Shown: one piece after another, positions 11,192-23,599 of the stretch
Layout of the letters: every line of letters begins with the position of its first letter
Position numbering within the stretch: position 1 is the stretch's first letter
NCBI GenBank assembly: GCA_910589415.1
Contig: OU342630.1
Span: forward strand, 92,624,186 to 92,688,185
Source: Malachius bipustulatus
Lineage: Eukaryota > Arthropoda > Insecta > Coleoptera > Melyridae
Length of the DNA stretch: 64,000 nucleotides
Direction of reading: 5' to 3'
Made by a program: the position numbers and the translations under genes
Notes under the pieces: model-generated
Databases searched by the model: none
What the model was told of the DNA's origin: nothing
Seen by the model: the letters and a program-made list of their open reading frames with translations, nothing else

Positions 11192-12490
11192 GTAGGTACA
11201 CACAATAACGCTATCTGTCTTGGGCTAGTTTTGACAACAGTTTATATAAATAATAAGGGTTCACTCATTTTAGGATTTCATAAAGTTCTACTTATTTTTC
11301 ATGGAATTAGGCAATTTACTGTTTATTTTTTTTGATCCTTCTTGATGAATTCCTTTAAAAACTCAATTTTTCTGCAACACAAAAATATTATTATTATGTT
11401 ACCGAAGAGTGTCACTTGAGAGTAGGGTGATTCCTTTTCCTTTTAATGCAGCAAATGAGCAGATTATTTTTTTATTCAAAGCAGCAAAATTCGCCCTACT
11501 TTGCGCGCCTCATTCCCATTTTTATGTGCCCCGCAAGCTTTTTATTTATTGAAGATCATGACCGGTAATATTAAAAAAAAATCAATAACGCTTCTATTGA
11601 AAACTTAACATAAACTGTAAGTTCTATTAACATTTAACGAGAACAAAACATTGAAAAGTACCTACGCTTCGTCTCAATTTAAGGGTGAAATTACGCCCGG
11701 CCATGAAATAAATACATGGTCCAACTGCTCTACCACTTAAACTCTGATAAATACTTAAACTAAAGTAACTAGAACTCTGGCACAAATAAATAGCCATTAC
11801 AAACCTCTCAACTTCCACAGTAGGTACTCTACGATGTCATCAATAAAGGAACAATAAGGCAGACTAGAAGAGATCTCAGTAGGAAGGGAAAGCAAATAAA
11901 GGACCAGATCTGACATTTTCTTTTTAATATTTAATGACATCTTACAAAAATATTAGTTGAAAGTACATCACCAAAATAATTTTACTTATCATATAATCCC
12001 AGGTCCAGAAAATGTCCTCTAGGTCTACTCGTAGATCCCAAGTTGTGTAAACTTTCACAGGTGAGCACTAGAAACACTCCATAAAGATGAAACTTGCTAT
12101 CGCTGACACTAGAATATTATCATTTATCTCATACTCGCCTCTCTCCTGTAATTATTGTCACATCGAATATTTACACGGGAAATTAATCTGCCCTATTAAA
12201 GTTTAAATGTAAGTAATGTGCATAGAATGGTTTTGCACTGATACGGAAGTATGATAAAAGTTGGATGCTTGCCAACACTGTCCACAAGTTGCTGTTGTGA
12301 GTAGAGATCATTTAAAATCTTTACACCGTGTAAATATATTAAAAAGCCTTATAATATTAGTGTATTTTTTAACAAAAAAATACACTATTGAGGACGACAT
12401 CACTTTCCAAAAATCACCCAAACTCATCAAATGTCCACCGATCATGACCCCCAGATTACGAAAAAGTGGTTTTCCAAAATTCACCTGCCC
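11192..12490. other. Non-coding stretch, possibly intron of the candidate gene
   Basis: No exon with a recognisable domain seen. Ordinary AT-rich sequence. Confidence 0.3.
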
Positions 12491-12493
12491 ACG

Positions 12494-12563
12494 ATATATA
12501 TATATATATTTATATATATATATATTTATATATATATTTATATATATATATATATATATATAT
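12494..12563. repeat. (AT)n microsatellite with interspersed TTT
   Basis: Seen: about 70 bp of alternating TA with occasional TTTATA interruptions, just before the 646-bp tandem repeat. Open frames crossing it encode only YIYI-type strings and are artefacts. Confidence 0.95.
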
Positions 12564-12574
12564 TTCTCCAAAAT

Positions 12575-14180
12575 CGCGAAATTTCGATTTTAAAAACGCT
12601 CCTGTGGCTTTATCTTTTAAGATTAGTGAACGAAATTTTGGGTCCTTGTAAAATTTGGGAATGACGTTGGATTTTCGTTGAAAAACTTTCCAAAAGTCCC
12701 ATCACTTCTACAGGGTGTCCCTTCAAAATTCCAGGTATCCGGTTTTTGTCATCTCATTTCAGGTCGCAGTTTTGAATCTAGGAGACTGAAATTTTTGTGG
12801 AAGTAAGATATCTACAAGGAGTGGTCTGGTATTGCACTTGAGCAAAATCGATCGAGCCGTTTCAAAATGGCGGCCATTTTAATTTTTGGAAAAAGGACTA
12901 TTTTTTGAACCCCTGTATAAGCTAGATAGAAACAGAGTTTTATATCAAATTCACAATATTGGAAGTAAATGACTTGAAATTTAATTTCATGCAACAAAAT
13001 TTGCATTTTTTCTATTAATAAGCCAGTGGCGTGGGTAGGAAAAGGGTAAAAATGGCTAAATTTCTCCAACAATTTATGAGCACATTTTTGAAGTAATTAA
13101 ACTGAAATTTTTACAGTAGACAACTATACTAATAGACTTCAACCCTTGAGAATTTCAAAAAGTAAATAAGAAAAATGGCGGAGATATTCGATTTTTTTTT
13201 ACATGATGTTTTTTTTAAATTAATTTCTCTAAATTTTTAAAAACGCTCCTGTAGCTTCATCTTTCAAGATTAATGAACGAAATTTTTTACTCTTATAAAC
13301 CTTAGGGCTGACGTTTGATTTTCGTAAAAAACATTTTCCTAGAGTTGTGTTACTTCTACAGGATGTCCCTCCGAATTTCAGAAAAAAAACCGTCCGTGAG
13401 GCACGGTTTCTGGTCGAAGTTTTCAATCTAGAGCGCTGAAATTTTTTTGGTAGTAAGATACCCTCAAGTAGTCGTCTGGTACTGTATTTGAGTAAAATAG
13501 GTAAAGACATTCCAAAATGGGGGCCTTTTCAATTTTTGGAAAATGGCTAGATTTTGAACCCCTAAATAGGCAAGATCAAAAACTTTTAAACAAAATTAAC
13601 AAGATTGGAATAAACGTATTTGAAATTTGAGCTAATGCAATACAATTTGCATCATTTCTATTAATAAGCCAGAGGCGTGGGTAGGAAAAGGGTAAAAATG
13701 TCTACATTTCTATAAACATTCATGAGCTTATTTTTGAAGGAATAGAACGGAAATTTTGATAGTAGACAACTATACTAATAGCAGTTAACCTTCAAAAATT
13801 TCAAGAAGCAAATATAAAAATGGCGGAGATATATTCGAATATTTTTAAATGATGTTTATTCCTCTAAAATTTCAAACTTTCGGTTTTCAAAACTCTCCTT
13901 TCAGTTTTTTCCGAATTTATTAAAGGTAGTGTAAAAAATATTATTTTTCAAGTAAAGTTAGCCAGTGGCGGGCATAGGAAAAGGGACAAAATTGTGAAAT
14001 TTTGCCAATTTTTTTGATTTTTAAATTTAAAAATCCATTCTAAGGCACGTGTTGAAACGAAATGAAATGAAATTATCACAGAAAATTTTTCACATTAAAG
14101 CACTACGCTAACATGACATGACTATGGAAAATTTCAGAAAGCCAATAATTTAAAAAGCGGTGAAAATATTCATAATTGAA
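12575..14180. repeat. Tandem repeat, unit about 646 bp, two full copies plus a decayed third
   Basis: Seen: the landmarks AAAAACGCTCCTGT (12592, then about 13239), a CTACAGG-TGTCCC block (12711, then 13358), CAAAATGG (about 12862, then 13512), AGCCAGTGGCGTGGGTAGG (13021, then 13667 as AGCCAGAGGCG) and AAATGGCGGAGATAT recur in the same order at a spacing of 646-647 bp. A third, shortened and more diverged copy follows, with AGCCAGTGGCGGGCATAGG at 13960. The copies differ at many bases, so the array is old. There is no coding capacity. Each unit contains an ACAGGRTGTCCC motif like the MITE ends elsewhere. Confidence 0.8.
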
Positions 14181-14589
14181 TCGCATAAAAATACACTATT
14201 TCTGCGATTGATGCGCAAGAAGGTTTTATTATATTAACAACAATAAATCATTTATTTTATATTATTGATCGCGAGGTCTGTTACTACGGAAAGATTGTTT
14301 AGTAACACTTGAACTAAAAGTGTTACCACCAGATCTAAGTCTTTAAACGTTTTCATATAGTCACCACTTTCACGGCTGGACATGATAATCTAACGCAGTG
14401 TGTCTAACTTAACATCATACCGCGTTTTCTTACACTCAGCTGCGTATACAAGTAACTACCTACATATAGAAAACGGCTGAAGATGCAGCACAATGGTTTA
14501 CATGCCCTCATACTAACTTAAAGTTCTATTTCTTGGACGGAACTGAAAATTTACTAATATCGAGTAGTAAAAAATCTCCATTTTTGTCA

Positions 14590-14730
14590 TCTCACTTTAT
14601 TTGAAGAGCGAAGGACAGCGACACTGGATATTTTCCAAAGTCTCTTCCTCTTCGTGGCATTCCCTGCACAGACAGGAGGATATTTACAGACAGTAATTGG
14701 TGAGTTTGCCGGTTGGTACCGGTGTGTTTT
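14590..14730 (-). pseudogene. LINE C-terminal zinc-knuckle fragment
   Basis: On the minus strand a short frame reads CRECHEEEETLENIQCRCPS. The cysteine pattern and the EEET core match the segment CxxCGEEEET-HxLCECPAL found after the RT/RNase H region of many insect non-LTR retrotransposons. The H of the usual EHIL is replaced and stop codons lie nearby. Only this end piece is recognisable; the surrounding 300 bases may be more of the same element. Confidence 0.5.
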
Positions 14731-15550
14731 ATTTGGGGAATCAGCCGATGGGGGCATTTAGCCAGCGTCGTACGTGTTCCTCCTTAATGTCTCTGTTTAT
14801 TATTGAATAGTTATAATATGCCGCGTAATGCCAGCGGCACAGCAAGCTCAGGCGCAGACGAAGTTTTGCTCCTTCTTGAGCTAGTTTTGGGCCCCTGAGT
14901 ATCCCCTGAGTATAGCTCCTTTGCTGTACGTTAGGACCTCAATATCTTTTTGTTCGCGATTCCGTGTTGCGTGATTTCGATTGCACAGTGTATGATCACT
15001 ACCAGTTCTGTTTTAAGAACCATAGGATGTATGCCCAATGAAATCGTTAGGTTCCTGTCGAGGGCTTGGGAATGAATTTCGCAGCCTGATCTTGAACTAG
15101 ATTTAGCCTCACGGTGTACAATAACGCTTCAAAACGGTATCATCTGCATATCAAACTTGTTGGCTTAACTACAAAGCACAGTACCGACTCGTTGATTGGT
15201 TTTATCAGAGTTCAAGACTCGGACATTTTTCAAGATTCTTTCAACATTAAAGATTTTTCGGTCAATTCGCTTCAGAATGACAAGGCCATATTTCAAGCAA
15301 CTCTTGAAGTCGATGTTCTTCAGATGTAATTGAGTGTTCGTGGGCTACGAAGCCTCGATTGTTTACGATGATTTGGATATATTTGGTGCAAACAACTGCA
15401 ACGGTTATCTGCCGTTATCACCACACTGCTAGCAGGTGTAAAAGCTAAACGGTTTATCCTCGGTGCGGTGGCGATCAGCGGTTAAAGATTGTCAATCGAC
15501 TGACCTTGAATGCATGAACTGCTGTGGAATCAGAGGACTAGTACCTGACC
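14731..15550. other. Moderate-GC stretch, probably decayed LINE sequence
   Basis: This part is less AT-rich than its neighbours and lies between two LINE fragments on opposite strands. An open frame at 15114-15329 has no motif that I recognise. It may be a decayed 5' part of the LINE that follows. Confidence 0.3.
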
Positions 15551-15553
15551 TGA

Positions 15554-16146
15554 ATGTTTCTTACTCTTAAAGCTACAGCCTTGAAGATTTGGGAGTTGAA
15601 CTCTGCCATTCAACTTGCACATAGCTTCGGTCACCTGAAGAGCATGACTTTGGAATTCATAATACGTAACTGTAATGACTTCTCCAAAAGCGACACGTTG
15701 ATAAACCTTTTCAATTCCTTAGTCAAACCGCACTTGTAGTGTGGTCATCAAGCTGCATGGAGAGCTTCGAGACGCTCGAGAGGGTCCAGAAGAGATTTTT
15801 AAAATATCTGTAATACCTTAACGAGGCTCTCTTTCCCGAGTTCTCTTTGCTCTCTCGATTTGGCTGCGATTCCCTACACCGACGGATGTTCTGGGTTGAG
15901 TTCCTTAATAAGCTTGTCAGTTCCACTATCGACTACCCAAATCTGCTCGGGAGCATTCGCTTTAGGGTGCCAAGTCACGGAGCGCAACATGAGTATAGCT
16001 TCGCGCTCAGAAAAAATCGAACAAATCTACTTTTTAATTCACCTATGTCCCAGATGCCCAGACTATGCGACTCGCTTCCTGGTTCAGTTGCCATCTTTTC
16101 CTCAACAACCAAGCAAATTAGAGACGCTGCATTGTCAACATTTTAG
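15554..16146 (+). pseudogene. 5'-truncated, frameshifted CR1/Jockey-type LINE RT tail
   Basis: Three frames in succession give the C-terminal part of an insect non-LTR RT. The first has FIIRNCNDFSKSDTLINLFN then SLVKPHL, matching the region just before the usual YASVVWxP. The second has ERVQKRFLKYL. From 15847 comes SLHRRMFWVEFLNKL and further on RTNLLFNSPMSQMPRLCDSL, matching the conserved tail with its RTNxxxNSP signature. Frameshifts and an internal stop separate the pieces. The stretch 16150-16350 is probably 3' untranslated sequence; no poly-A tail is evident. Confidence 0.75.
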
Positions 16147-16358
16147 TTAAACTTGGCAGCATCACTCAATTTCGGATGATTGACGGATCTCCCGAGCTGG
16201 GTACCGTCTTGTTCTATTTGTAAATTATTTTATATTTTTATGCAATTTAATGTTCTTATGATCTACTGTATCGTTCTTACCTTAATGGCATTCCATATCG
16301 CTGGTAAGTGTATGTTGAATAAAGTAAATATAATAAAACATAATGACATGTGTCTAAT

Positions 16359-16502
16359 AAAGAAAGCCAACGACCTATTTTATATGCCATGATGGAATCA
16401 CTATGGAGTCTATAGAATCTCTGGTTGTGAAAGTAGTACTTTCATTATATAGCACTATGTGAGCCACGATGTTTCCGATACCATAGGTCGTTGGCTTTCT
16501 TT
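16359..16502. mobile_element. Small MITE, 144 bp, 20-bp perfect inverted ends
   Basis: Seen: AAAGAAAGCCAACGACCTAT at 16359-16378 and its exact reverse complement at 16483-16502. The interior is unstructured. This may be a short non-autonomous DNA element inserted just beyond the LINE tail. Confidence 0.6.
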
Positions 16503-18995
16503 GTTCGACACACTCCTCTCGTGGTTGTGTTGGTAATGTATCTGACTGATGAGCACTGAACGCAATCAGTGAAACATCGATTGCTTTGCATATCTTCACT
16601 GATCTTCATAGGCTGTGTCGTTCAAAAAATAATTTTAACAATGTCGTACTTTTTCTAGCAATATTTAAAGTTCCTACGTTTTACCTCCACAAGAGACGTC
16701 GATATTGGGCTACGACTTCCCATTCACATACACTTAAACTTGAAACATTTCATTTCCGAATATACCATCTTCATTGCTGTTGGCACGTCTTCGTTTTATG
16801 GATCGCGAGTTATAGGACAGCCTGCGTGTAATAAATTTAAAAACTACCTAATGTCACTTCTTGAAGGACTTTCTTTTATGTTTGATATTTCCTTGAAGCT
16901 TTCTTTCGATATGCCAATCTTGAGAATGCTTCCAATCTCACATAATTGCTAGATAATCTCGATTCATGCATCAAACGACTTCACGAACTCTAATATGGAC
17001 TTCGTCGTGTCAAGTCTATGGAATCAAGGTAGACGGCAGCTTTTAATAGAAGTACTACCCTTGCTACTAATTTATTTTGCATTGTTCTGTTGCAGGATAT
17101 CCTGGAGAAGGAAGTTCTTGAGTAATGCATGTATGCGTCTGATCACGTGACGCCCTTAACGAGTTTAGCCATGCACGTAATAACTGAATCACGAGTAAAG
17201 CTGCGTACACATGTATACAAATCATAACTTAGATGCAAATATTTTTGTAATTTTATGTAGGTATGTACATTTATATTTGCCCACCCTGTACCTACTTTGT
17301 TCTTACACTGTATTCCTATTTAGGTACATAAAATAATGTCGATTTTGTGCCTATAGATATGAAGAAAATTACATTCCAAATTATACCTACAGCACGAGAC
17401 TTCTTCTTATTTAAAACATAGTTATTTTTAGATACAATCGCAGAAGAAAATAAATTTTGAGTAAATTATCGAAACCTATATCCTTCTCTCCAATTCAATA
17501 ATACGCAATATTCTTTCTAAATTCACCAAGAGCAGTTTGTATAAACTGGGGACCTATAGTCTACTTCTTAAAATCTTGGATATAATCCGGTCAGCGCTCT
17601 ATCAACATACTTTTTCGACCTCGAGTCAGGCCGAGAAAACGATCTGGACTGTGGTCACTATATTGCACCGTGCCTAACAATCCATCTGTTACCTATAGTG
17701 GACAGGGCAGTGCGCTTAAATGTGACCCTTTGAGATTGATAGCGAAGGTCCTTACAGGATCAAATAACTTTACTTGTCTGGACCCCACTATCTCGTATTT
17801 TGTATCAGGGATAATATAGCAATAAGTGGTACAATTATTATGACGGATTTTATTTTGAATATTTCAATACTAAAGGCAAATATGCTGACGTTATGGAATA
17901 ATTAAGTTCGTTATTAAAGTTCGAGTTAAATTTGGATTCCTGCATCTAGAAAGAATTCCACACAAATAAATCAAGCATAAACTTCAGAAAATTCTACTTC
18001 TATTGTAGACGCTCCATTAGTAAGTGAAATATGCCTTCGACCTTTATTATCAATTCAAAACAATCATTACACAAATTTGCTGGGTAAGTAAGTGGTACAA
18101 ATCTAAGCGTTTTAAGTTACCGATTTTCTCACTTGGCGTGTTTCGTGAGCCTCGGAATAACGCTGTTTAGTTATAACGTTCAGGAAATTTGTATAAGGTC
18201 GAATGTTCAAATAATTAGGTAACCCATAATTATTATTGCTCTGCTTGCACTTAGTTTTTCGAACTGTACGTATATTTAAGTAAGTATTCATGATATGTTT
18301 ATTACAGTAACGATTAATGATGGCATATTAATTTTATTAGATTATTGTATATCTTATGAATATTAGTTTATTATTTAAAGTATTGTAAAACAACTGTGTA
18401 AATAAACGCTAACCGTCTAGATGCACATTTTCCAAACAAATGTGACATTTTAATTCGATATAAAACGTTGGAGGGCTGAAATTCAGTAACAGTTCGAAGA
18501 TTATATTAGTATGAAGCTGACGTTACTCTAGATTGATAATGATCTTTATCAATATCAAATAAATAATAATATAAACAGACCGGAATCAGTTATGATTTCA
18601 GTTATTATCAGTCATTATCAATTCAGACATTATTCTTTCCTTGATCAGCCTAATGTCAATAATTTGAAGGAGAATGAGAATTAGAGAAGGAGAACGGTGT
18701 CAAGAGAAACACATGATGGTTCCTATCCACTAGAATCATCTCTCAGGTAGGTTAAGTTACTCCAAGAAATTACCGAACTGGACAAGCAACGATGGACTTG
18801 GAGGAGCTCCATCAAGTTGAAACCAAAGTTGGATGGGAATGGCTAATGGGGCATTAGGTATATCTATCCAATCTGGCAACTAATTTATATATTATAAAAA
18901 ATCTAAATAGTGTACGTCTCCTAGCGCCTTAGTGTCAAAGGCGCTTCCATCATACATGTTAGCGCCAAATTGGTGTTGAAATAACGGACCTTTAA
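16503..18995. other. AT-rich stretch without recognised features
   Basis: I see no gene or repeat with confidence. The part at 17560-17790 is less AT-rich (cgacctcgagtcaggccgag) but no frame there carries a recognisable motif. Confidence 0.35.
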
Positions 18996-19006
18996 TAATA
19001 ATCCGT

Positions 19007-19239
19007 TCGTTTTTTTTATAAATGAGAGAGTATATATATGTAGATAAGACATAGTCGCTCCACACTGGTAATTAGGCTTCGAGATCGAGCTCATTTAGCC
19101 AGCCACAAATTTTCAAGGTAGAAATAGTTCAATTAACGAGCACAAACAAACCATGTCGATCTGGGATTCGAACCTAGAAGTTGAAAGCGTCAACGGCTTA
19201 ACAGTTAGTGACCCAAACCGCCGCGCTACAGACCGCGTC
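19007..19239 (-). mobile_element. tRNA-derived SINE, second copy of the 9.4-kb family
   Basis: Seen on the minus strand: a B-box-like GGTTCGAATCCC near 19172, a body ending GTGTGGAGCGACTATGTCTT (19046-19065 complement) identical or nearly so to the 9.4-kb copy, then a short AT-rich/poly-A tail at about 19010-19020. AATCCGT occurs on both sides (19000-19006 and 19240-19246), a plausible 7-bp target duplication. The head differs from the first copy more than the body does. Confidence 0.7.
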
Positions 19240-19422
19240 AATCCGTGAGTTTTGCACAGCCTGCTGATAGTAGCCCAGTGGAAATTGACCCTAAAAAAGG
19301 CTAAAATCGCAAAGCTTGATGTAGTTCTGATTTTTTGGTATGTTTTATGAACGAGTTAGGCGGTGTTGCTTCAAATTTGCAGCTTCGAAAAAAAATTGTG
19401 CTTGCTGCGCCCCACGCGAGAA

Positions 19423-20820
19423 ACTGCAAAACTTTGCGAGTTTTTTCAATTTTTGCTATAAAAGTCGTAAACTATGCATTTTTTTGGTGATCAAAATTCA
19501 CCAATTTTTTTTTTTAACTAATTAAGTTTGTGACATTTTAAGCCAATCGCAGCTCTATACTTAAATCCTAAAGGAATCCATGCCCCTTCGAAGATGGTCC
19601 ATTTTTATCCAAAATTTATAATTTTTAGTTTTGCTGCTATCTAGAGCCAAATATTGGCAAAAAAGCTGTGGTGGAGCTGGCTCTTTGTGAGTAGTTGTTA
19701 GTGGGATGAGGCTGCAGGAGCTTGTTTTCAATCCCATTCGGTGGGGTTACTCTACCCTCAGCTACTTTTGCACTTGATGGGGGCGCAACGCTCGGAAAGA
19801 TGTAATATTGACGTCCAATCAAATTTACATTTGCATTTGCCGCATGAAGAGCTAGAACCTCAGGTTGTGCAGCCTATGAGTGGGTGAAACACCTCCGTAA
19901 ATAGCCACCAGACACTTTTCGCCATCTTCCGCAATACTCTCATGCGTTGCATCTGTTAGGAGAAAAATGGACTAGATCTACCAGGTTCCTTCTCTTCTAA
20001 AACTGACCCTGTTTTCCTTTTTCCTTTTTCCAACAATTTTCTTTTTCCCTGGCACAAAATTACAGAGGTGGTGTCACATCCAGTAAAAGCGTGAAGAAAC
20101 AGTTCAAACCCACAACATTTTTCCTGGGGTAGGTACTTTAATGATCGTAGAGGAGTCAAAAGCAATTTGGCTGAAAAAAGCGGTACATAGTCTCAACTTC
20201 TCTGTAGATTTTGTACTGCAATCGGCGCCCTCCTGTGGGTATCCGTCGAATACTAGGTACTGATCAATACTTTGAACCTGTTCCTGCCAAAGTGGTTAAA
20301 CGTGTACCTACCTGAAATAGATTGCTACAATCGGCCATATACATGAGTTTATTTATCTTTGTTAATTAACCTAGTCTTCAAATTAAAAGTAATTATCTTT
20401 TTTACTTTGATTTTATGCCTTTTGTTTCATTTCTTAAAAAATCCGTTTTTATCTTCTTTTCTTTTTTTAAAATTGTGAGTGCACTAACGGTGACATACAG
20501 ACTTCCGTTTTGCGTTTCTATGAAAGGAAATTAAATAAACTACAATTTTATTGTAGATGAATTTTCTTATAGAACTAGCGATTTTGCCAATATTTTTCTC
20601 CGGACGGAACCAAAAGTTAAAATTGTAAATTTTCGAGAAAAATGGATCATCTTCGAAGTGTCATAACTTCGTCCCTATGGGGTTTATAGAGCGGTGGTTG
20701 GACTAGAATTGTTACAAATTTTATTAACCTTAAAAAGATGCTAAATTTTTTTGGCAAAAAAATCATAGCTTAGGACTTTTAGAGCAAAAAGTGAAAAAAT
20801 TACTAAAATTTTGCAGTTTT
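19423..20820. repeat. Large diverged inverted repeat enclosing a transposon-like gene remnant
   Basis: Seen: bases about 19423-19660 and 20578-20820 are diverged reverse complements of each other. Shared blocks include AAACTGCAAAA, TTTTTGCT.TAAAAGTC, CTTCGAAGATG.TCCATTTTT and AATATTGGCAAAA, in inverted order. The 900 bp between them holds the minus-strand remnant described next. Inferred: these could be the terminal repeats of an old DNA transposon, or two copies of a common repeat that lie on either side by chance. Confidence 0.5.
19660..20170 (-). pseudogene. C-terminal fragment of the HAFTGCDTTS protein family
   Basis: On the minus strand, successive frames give LFLHAFTGCDTTS, then IAEDGEKCLVAIYGG with a nearby LRFxLFMRQ, then NPTEWDWK. 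This order matches, as I remember it, a multi-copy family of long uncharacterised proteins in cnidarian and insect genomes, in which HAFTGCDTTS is followed by an A-GEK-LxxLYGG segment and a terminal LPPTS...NPxEWGW segment. Frameshifts and stops interrupt it. The function of the family is unknown to me; its repetitiveness suggests a mobile origin. A second fragment, from an earlier part of the protein, lies at 28.5 kb. Confidence 0.65.
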
Positions 20821-21239
20821 TTGAGTGGTGTTCGAACTGCTACATGGCATGTTATATGGGGATTAAATATTCCAGTTTGTAGAAAACCTCGTTGGTCTCA
20901 ATGTAAGCTAATATGTCGAACCATTGACGACAGTTATGGCTAGCCAAATTGAAAAACATGAATTATGGATAATTTTTTGATAAAAGTTTACAAAAATATA
21001 CAGGGTATGAGCTAGAACGTTATGTCAACCATCAATAGAAAAATAACTATGCGTATACCTTCCAGAAAGCTCAAAAGCCTTCATGTTGAAAATTTTCATT
21101 ATTCCATTTAGCTAATAATAATTCTCATTTTTTCTTACATGAATTCGTTAAAGTTTTATTACAGTTTTTATAACTTGTTTCTCTAGTTCAATGTTACATT
21201 TTCTAGTTTGAGGGTCTATTTACGTTGGAGTCAGGAGTC

Positions 21240-21830
21240 ATTTATGGAAAACTTTCTTATTATCAATATTTTGAAAAAAATTGTTGTTCCAAAAAAGTTG
21301 TGCTTGCTCTGAAACCTAAAATAAAATAGTTATACATCAAATTTTTGCAGTCTTATATGAGGTTTGTCCAAAAACACGAATCTTCTCAAAGAATTTATTC
21401 TTTTATTGCCTTTATTTTTGAGAATATCAAAAATTGTTACATAAAAATGTTTATCAGCACTGCAAATAACATTCAAATGAGTAATTCACCAAATATTATG
21501 TGGTTTATCAATGAGATACGGTTTAGTTTTAGTTTTTATGATGTTTGTTTTTTGGTTACGCAACTGCATGTTATTATTTAGTTGAATGCTATTTGCAATG
21601 CTGATCAACTTTTTGAAGTAACAATTTTTTGATATTGCCAAAATAAAGGTACTCTATCTTTATGGGAAGATTCGTGTTTTTGGACAAACCTCGTATACGA
21701 CTGCAAAAATTTAATGTCTGACTATTTCGTTTTTGGTTTTAAACCATGCATAACTTTTTATGGAAAATAACTTTTTTTCCTAAATTAGGATATTAAAAAA
21801 ATTTCCCACACTGCATAATATTCTTATGAA
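21240..21830. mobile_element. Long foldback element (arms about 250 bp)
   Basis: Seen: the two halves are inverted copies. The best arms are about 21337-21480 and 21575-21716 and share AGGTTTGTCCAAAAACACGA and TGCAAATA(A/G)CATTCAA. Weaker similarity extends outwards to about 21240 and 21830. A possible inner terminus TA|TGAGGTTTGTCC pairs with GGACAAACCTCG|TA. It has no transposase frame. An isolated CAGGGTATGAGC preceded by TA at about 21000 may be an outer end. Confidence 0.65.
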
Positions 21831-21934
21831 TGGAAGTTTTTTCTTTCTTGCTTAAGATGCTGTAAAAGATTTCATTGAGTAGAATAACTACAATGTTTTA
21901 GTTCTCTTTCGGCGTTTCATAATTGTTTTAATTT

Positions 21935-22080
21935 TAAAAGCCACTCTAAAACTCCGAAGCAATTTGATGAACAGATTCAAAACCTCCATCAAAACGTGTA
22001 TTTGGGCATTCTGTAACTATGTGCTTTGTAGTCTCAGATATTCCCTCAGATGGTGACCCTCTTATGGCAAAACTCTTAAT
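21935..22080 (-). pseudogene. LINE C-terminal fragment (HIVTECP motif)
   Basis: On the minus strand a frame reads ISETTKHIVTECPNTRFDGG followed by FESVHQIASEF. This resembles the cysteine/histidine tail of some insect LINE ORF2 proteins (xTxxHIVxECPxRxFxGxLxxLH). The preceding CxCG half is not conserved and a stop follows. Nothing more of the element can be recognised next to it. Confidence 0.55.
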
Positions 22081-23560
22081 AATTCCTTTTTTTTATGTTT
22101 TTCTAATACATTTATTAATTTATATTACTCATATTTACTCCAGAATGGCCATTATACATATTATGTACCTAATACATATTATAAATTAAATATCTCGTTA
22201 CCAGAAGAATAATAATCAACAGTTTTACAGTTTTTAGTACAATCAACAGATTGAGCTCAACGTTTGCCGATTAAAATATTTATTTTGATAAATCAATACT
22301 GATCTAAAATCCAAGGAATTCATAAATATTTATGCGGCGTAGATAACATTTTCTGAAGGAAATGAGAATCTTATGGCGCTATCGTATAAGTAAAATCGAT
22401 CACCATAGGCGGAGATAAAATATGTACAGGCATGTACCTACGTTTTATTGACTTAGGGAGTGACTTAGTATGTGACATTACTTCTAAATATAGTGACCTA
22501 CTGCGAAATACAACACATTAAAAAGCTATTCAACAAGCCAACAAAAAATATACCATAATCATTAATTTCCATCAAAACATGGTAGGTACTATAGGGTTGT
22601 TTTGTAATAGAAATAGCGAGAGCTAAAAAACTGCATTCACCACTGTAAGTTGTAATATACCATAAATGTCATAACAAATTATTGATAAACAAATTGAATT
22701 ACTGCACAAAAAAGAAATTTCGATTTCAAGATCAGTTTTTTCAGGATATTTCAAAAATACCTACTGAAGATGCTACTAAAAATAATTTGCAGGATAAACC
22801 TTGTACTGAACCTTTTTAGTAATTCAACAGAAGGTGCACTTACCGCGTATAGTTTACTATATCGAATTTTGCGATAATCAAAATTCTGTTTCCATAAACT
22901 TTACCCTAAAATATTTAATTCCTTCTCGGAGCTCAATATTGACGATTAAATATAGAAAGAGGGATCGAAAGGAATACCCATTTTCGTTCTGCCTGAGCTT
23001 TATCCGTGGATGCCAATGAATATAAGTCGTTTTGTTTTATTGACTGAGGTCGATTACTCATTTACATCTTATTGTATAATTCTACTTTGATTATTTTGAG
23101 AGGAATGTTGAAAGTAGAAGATGCTTAGCTTTTAGCTTATACCATTTGCGACAGCGAAAGATTGATTAATGCCTTGCAATATTCATACAAAATCGTTCCT
23201 TGATCATCTCAAACAAGTTCATTTGAACTAATTGCAACAAAAGTATTCTAAAAGCTTCTTATATCTTATAAAAGAATATGAAAGTAGATTTTATTTCAAA
23301 GCAGCTGGGTGCAGTAAGTTATAACACCTACATTTAGTTTTTTAACAGTATTCAATTTGAAGACCTTTTCAAATAAGTTGATAATATGAAGTTGCATCAT
23401 GATTGACTGCTTACTTTTAGCACCAATTATACAATTTAAAAGTTTCTACTGCTTACAGAGCAAGAGCCTGCGACTATCAGACCTTCGTCATTTTATAAAA
23501 GCTGAAAATTTCTGTGCGCATGTCCCCAACACAGGTAGGAACAATGCAGCGACTATGAAG
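22081..23560. other. AT-rich stretch without recognised features
   Basis: No gene or repeat recognised. Confidence 0.35.
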
Positions 23561-23599
23561 TTTGGATCATCGTGGCTTTAATATGCCAATCTACCCCAC

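Noticed and set aside
12261..12664. Open frames across the (AT)n tract
   Set aside because: They encode YIYI strings from the microsatellite.
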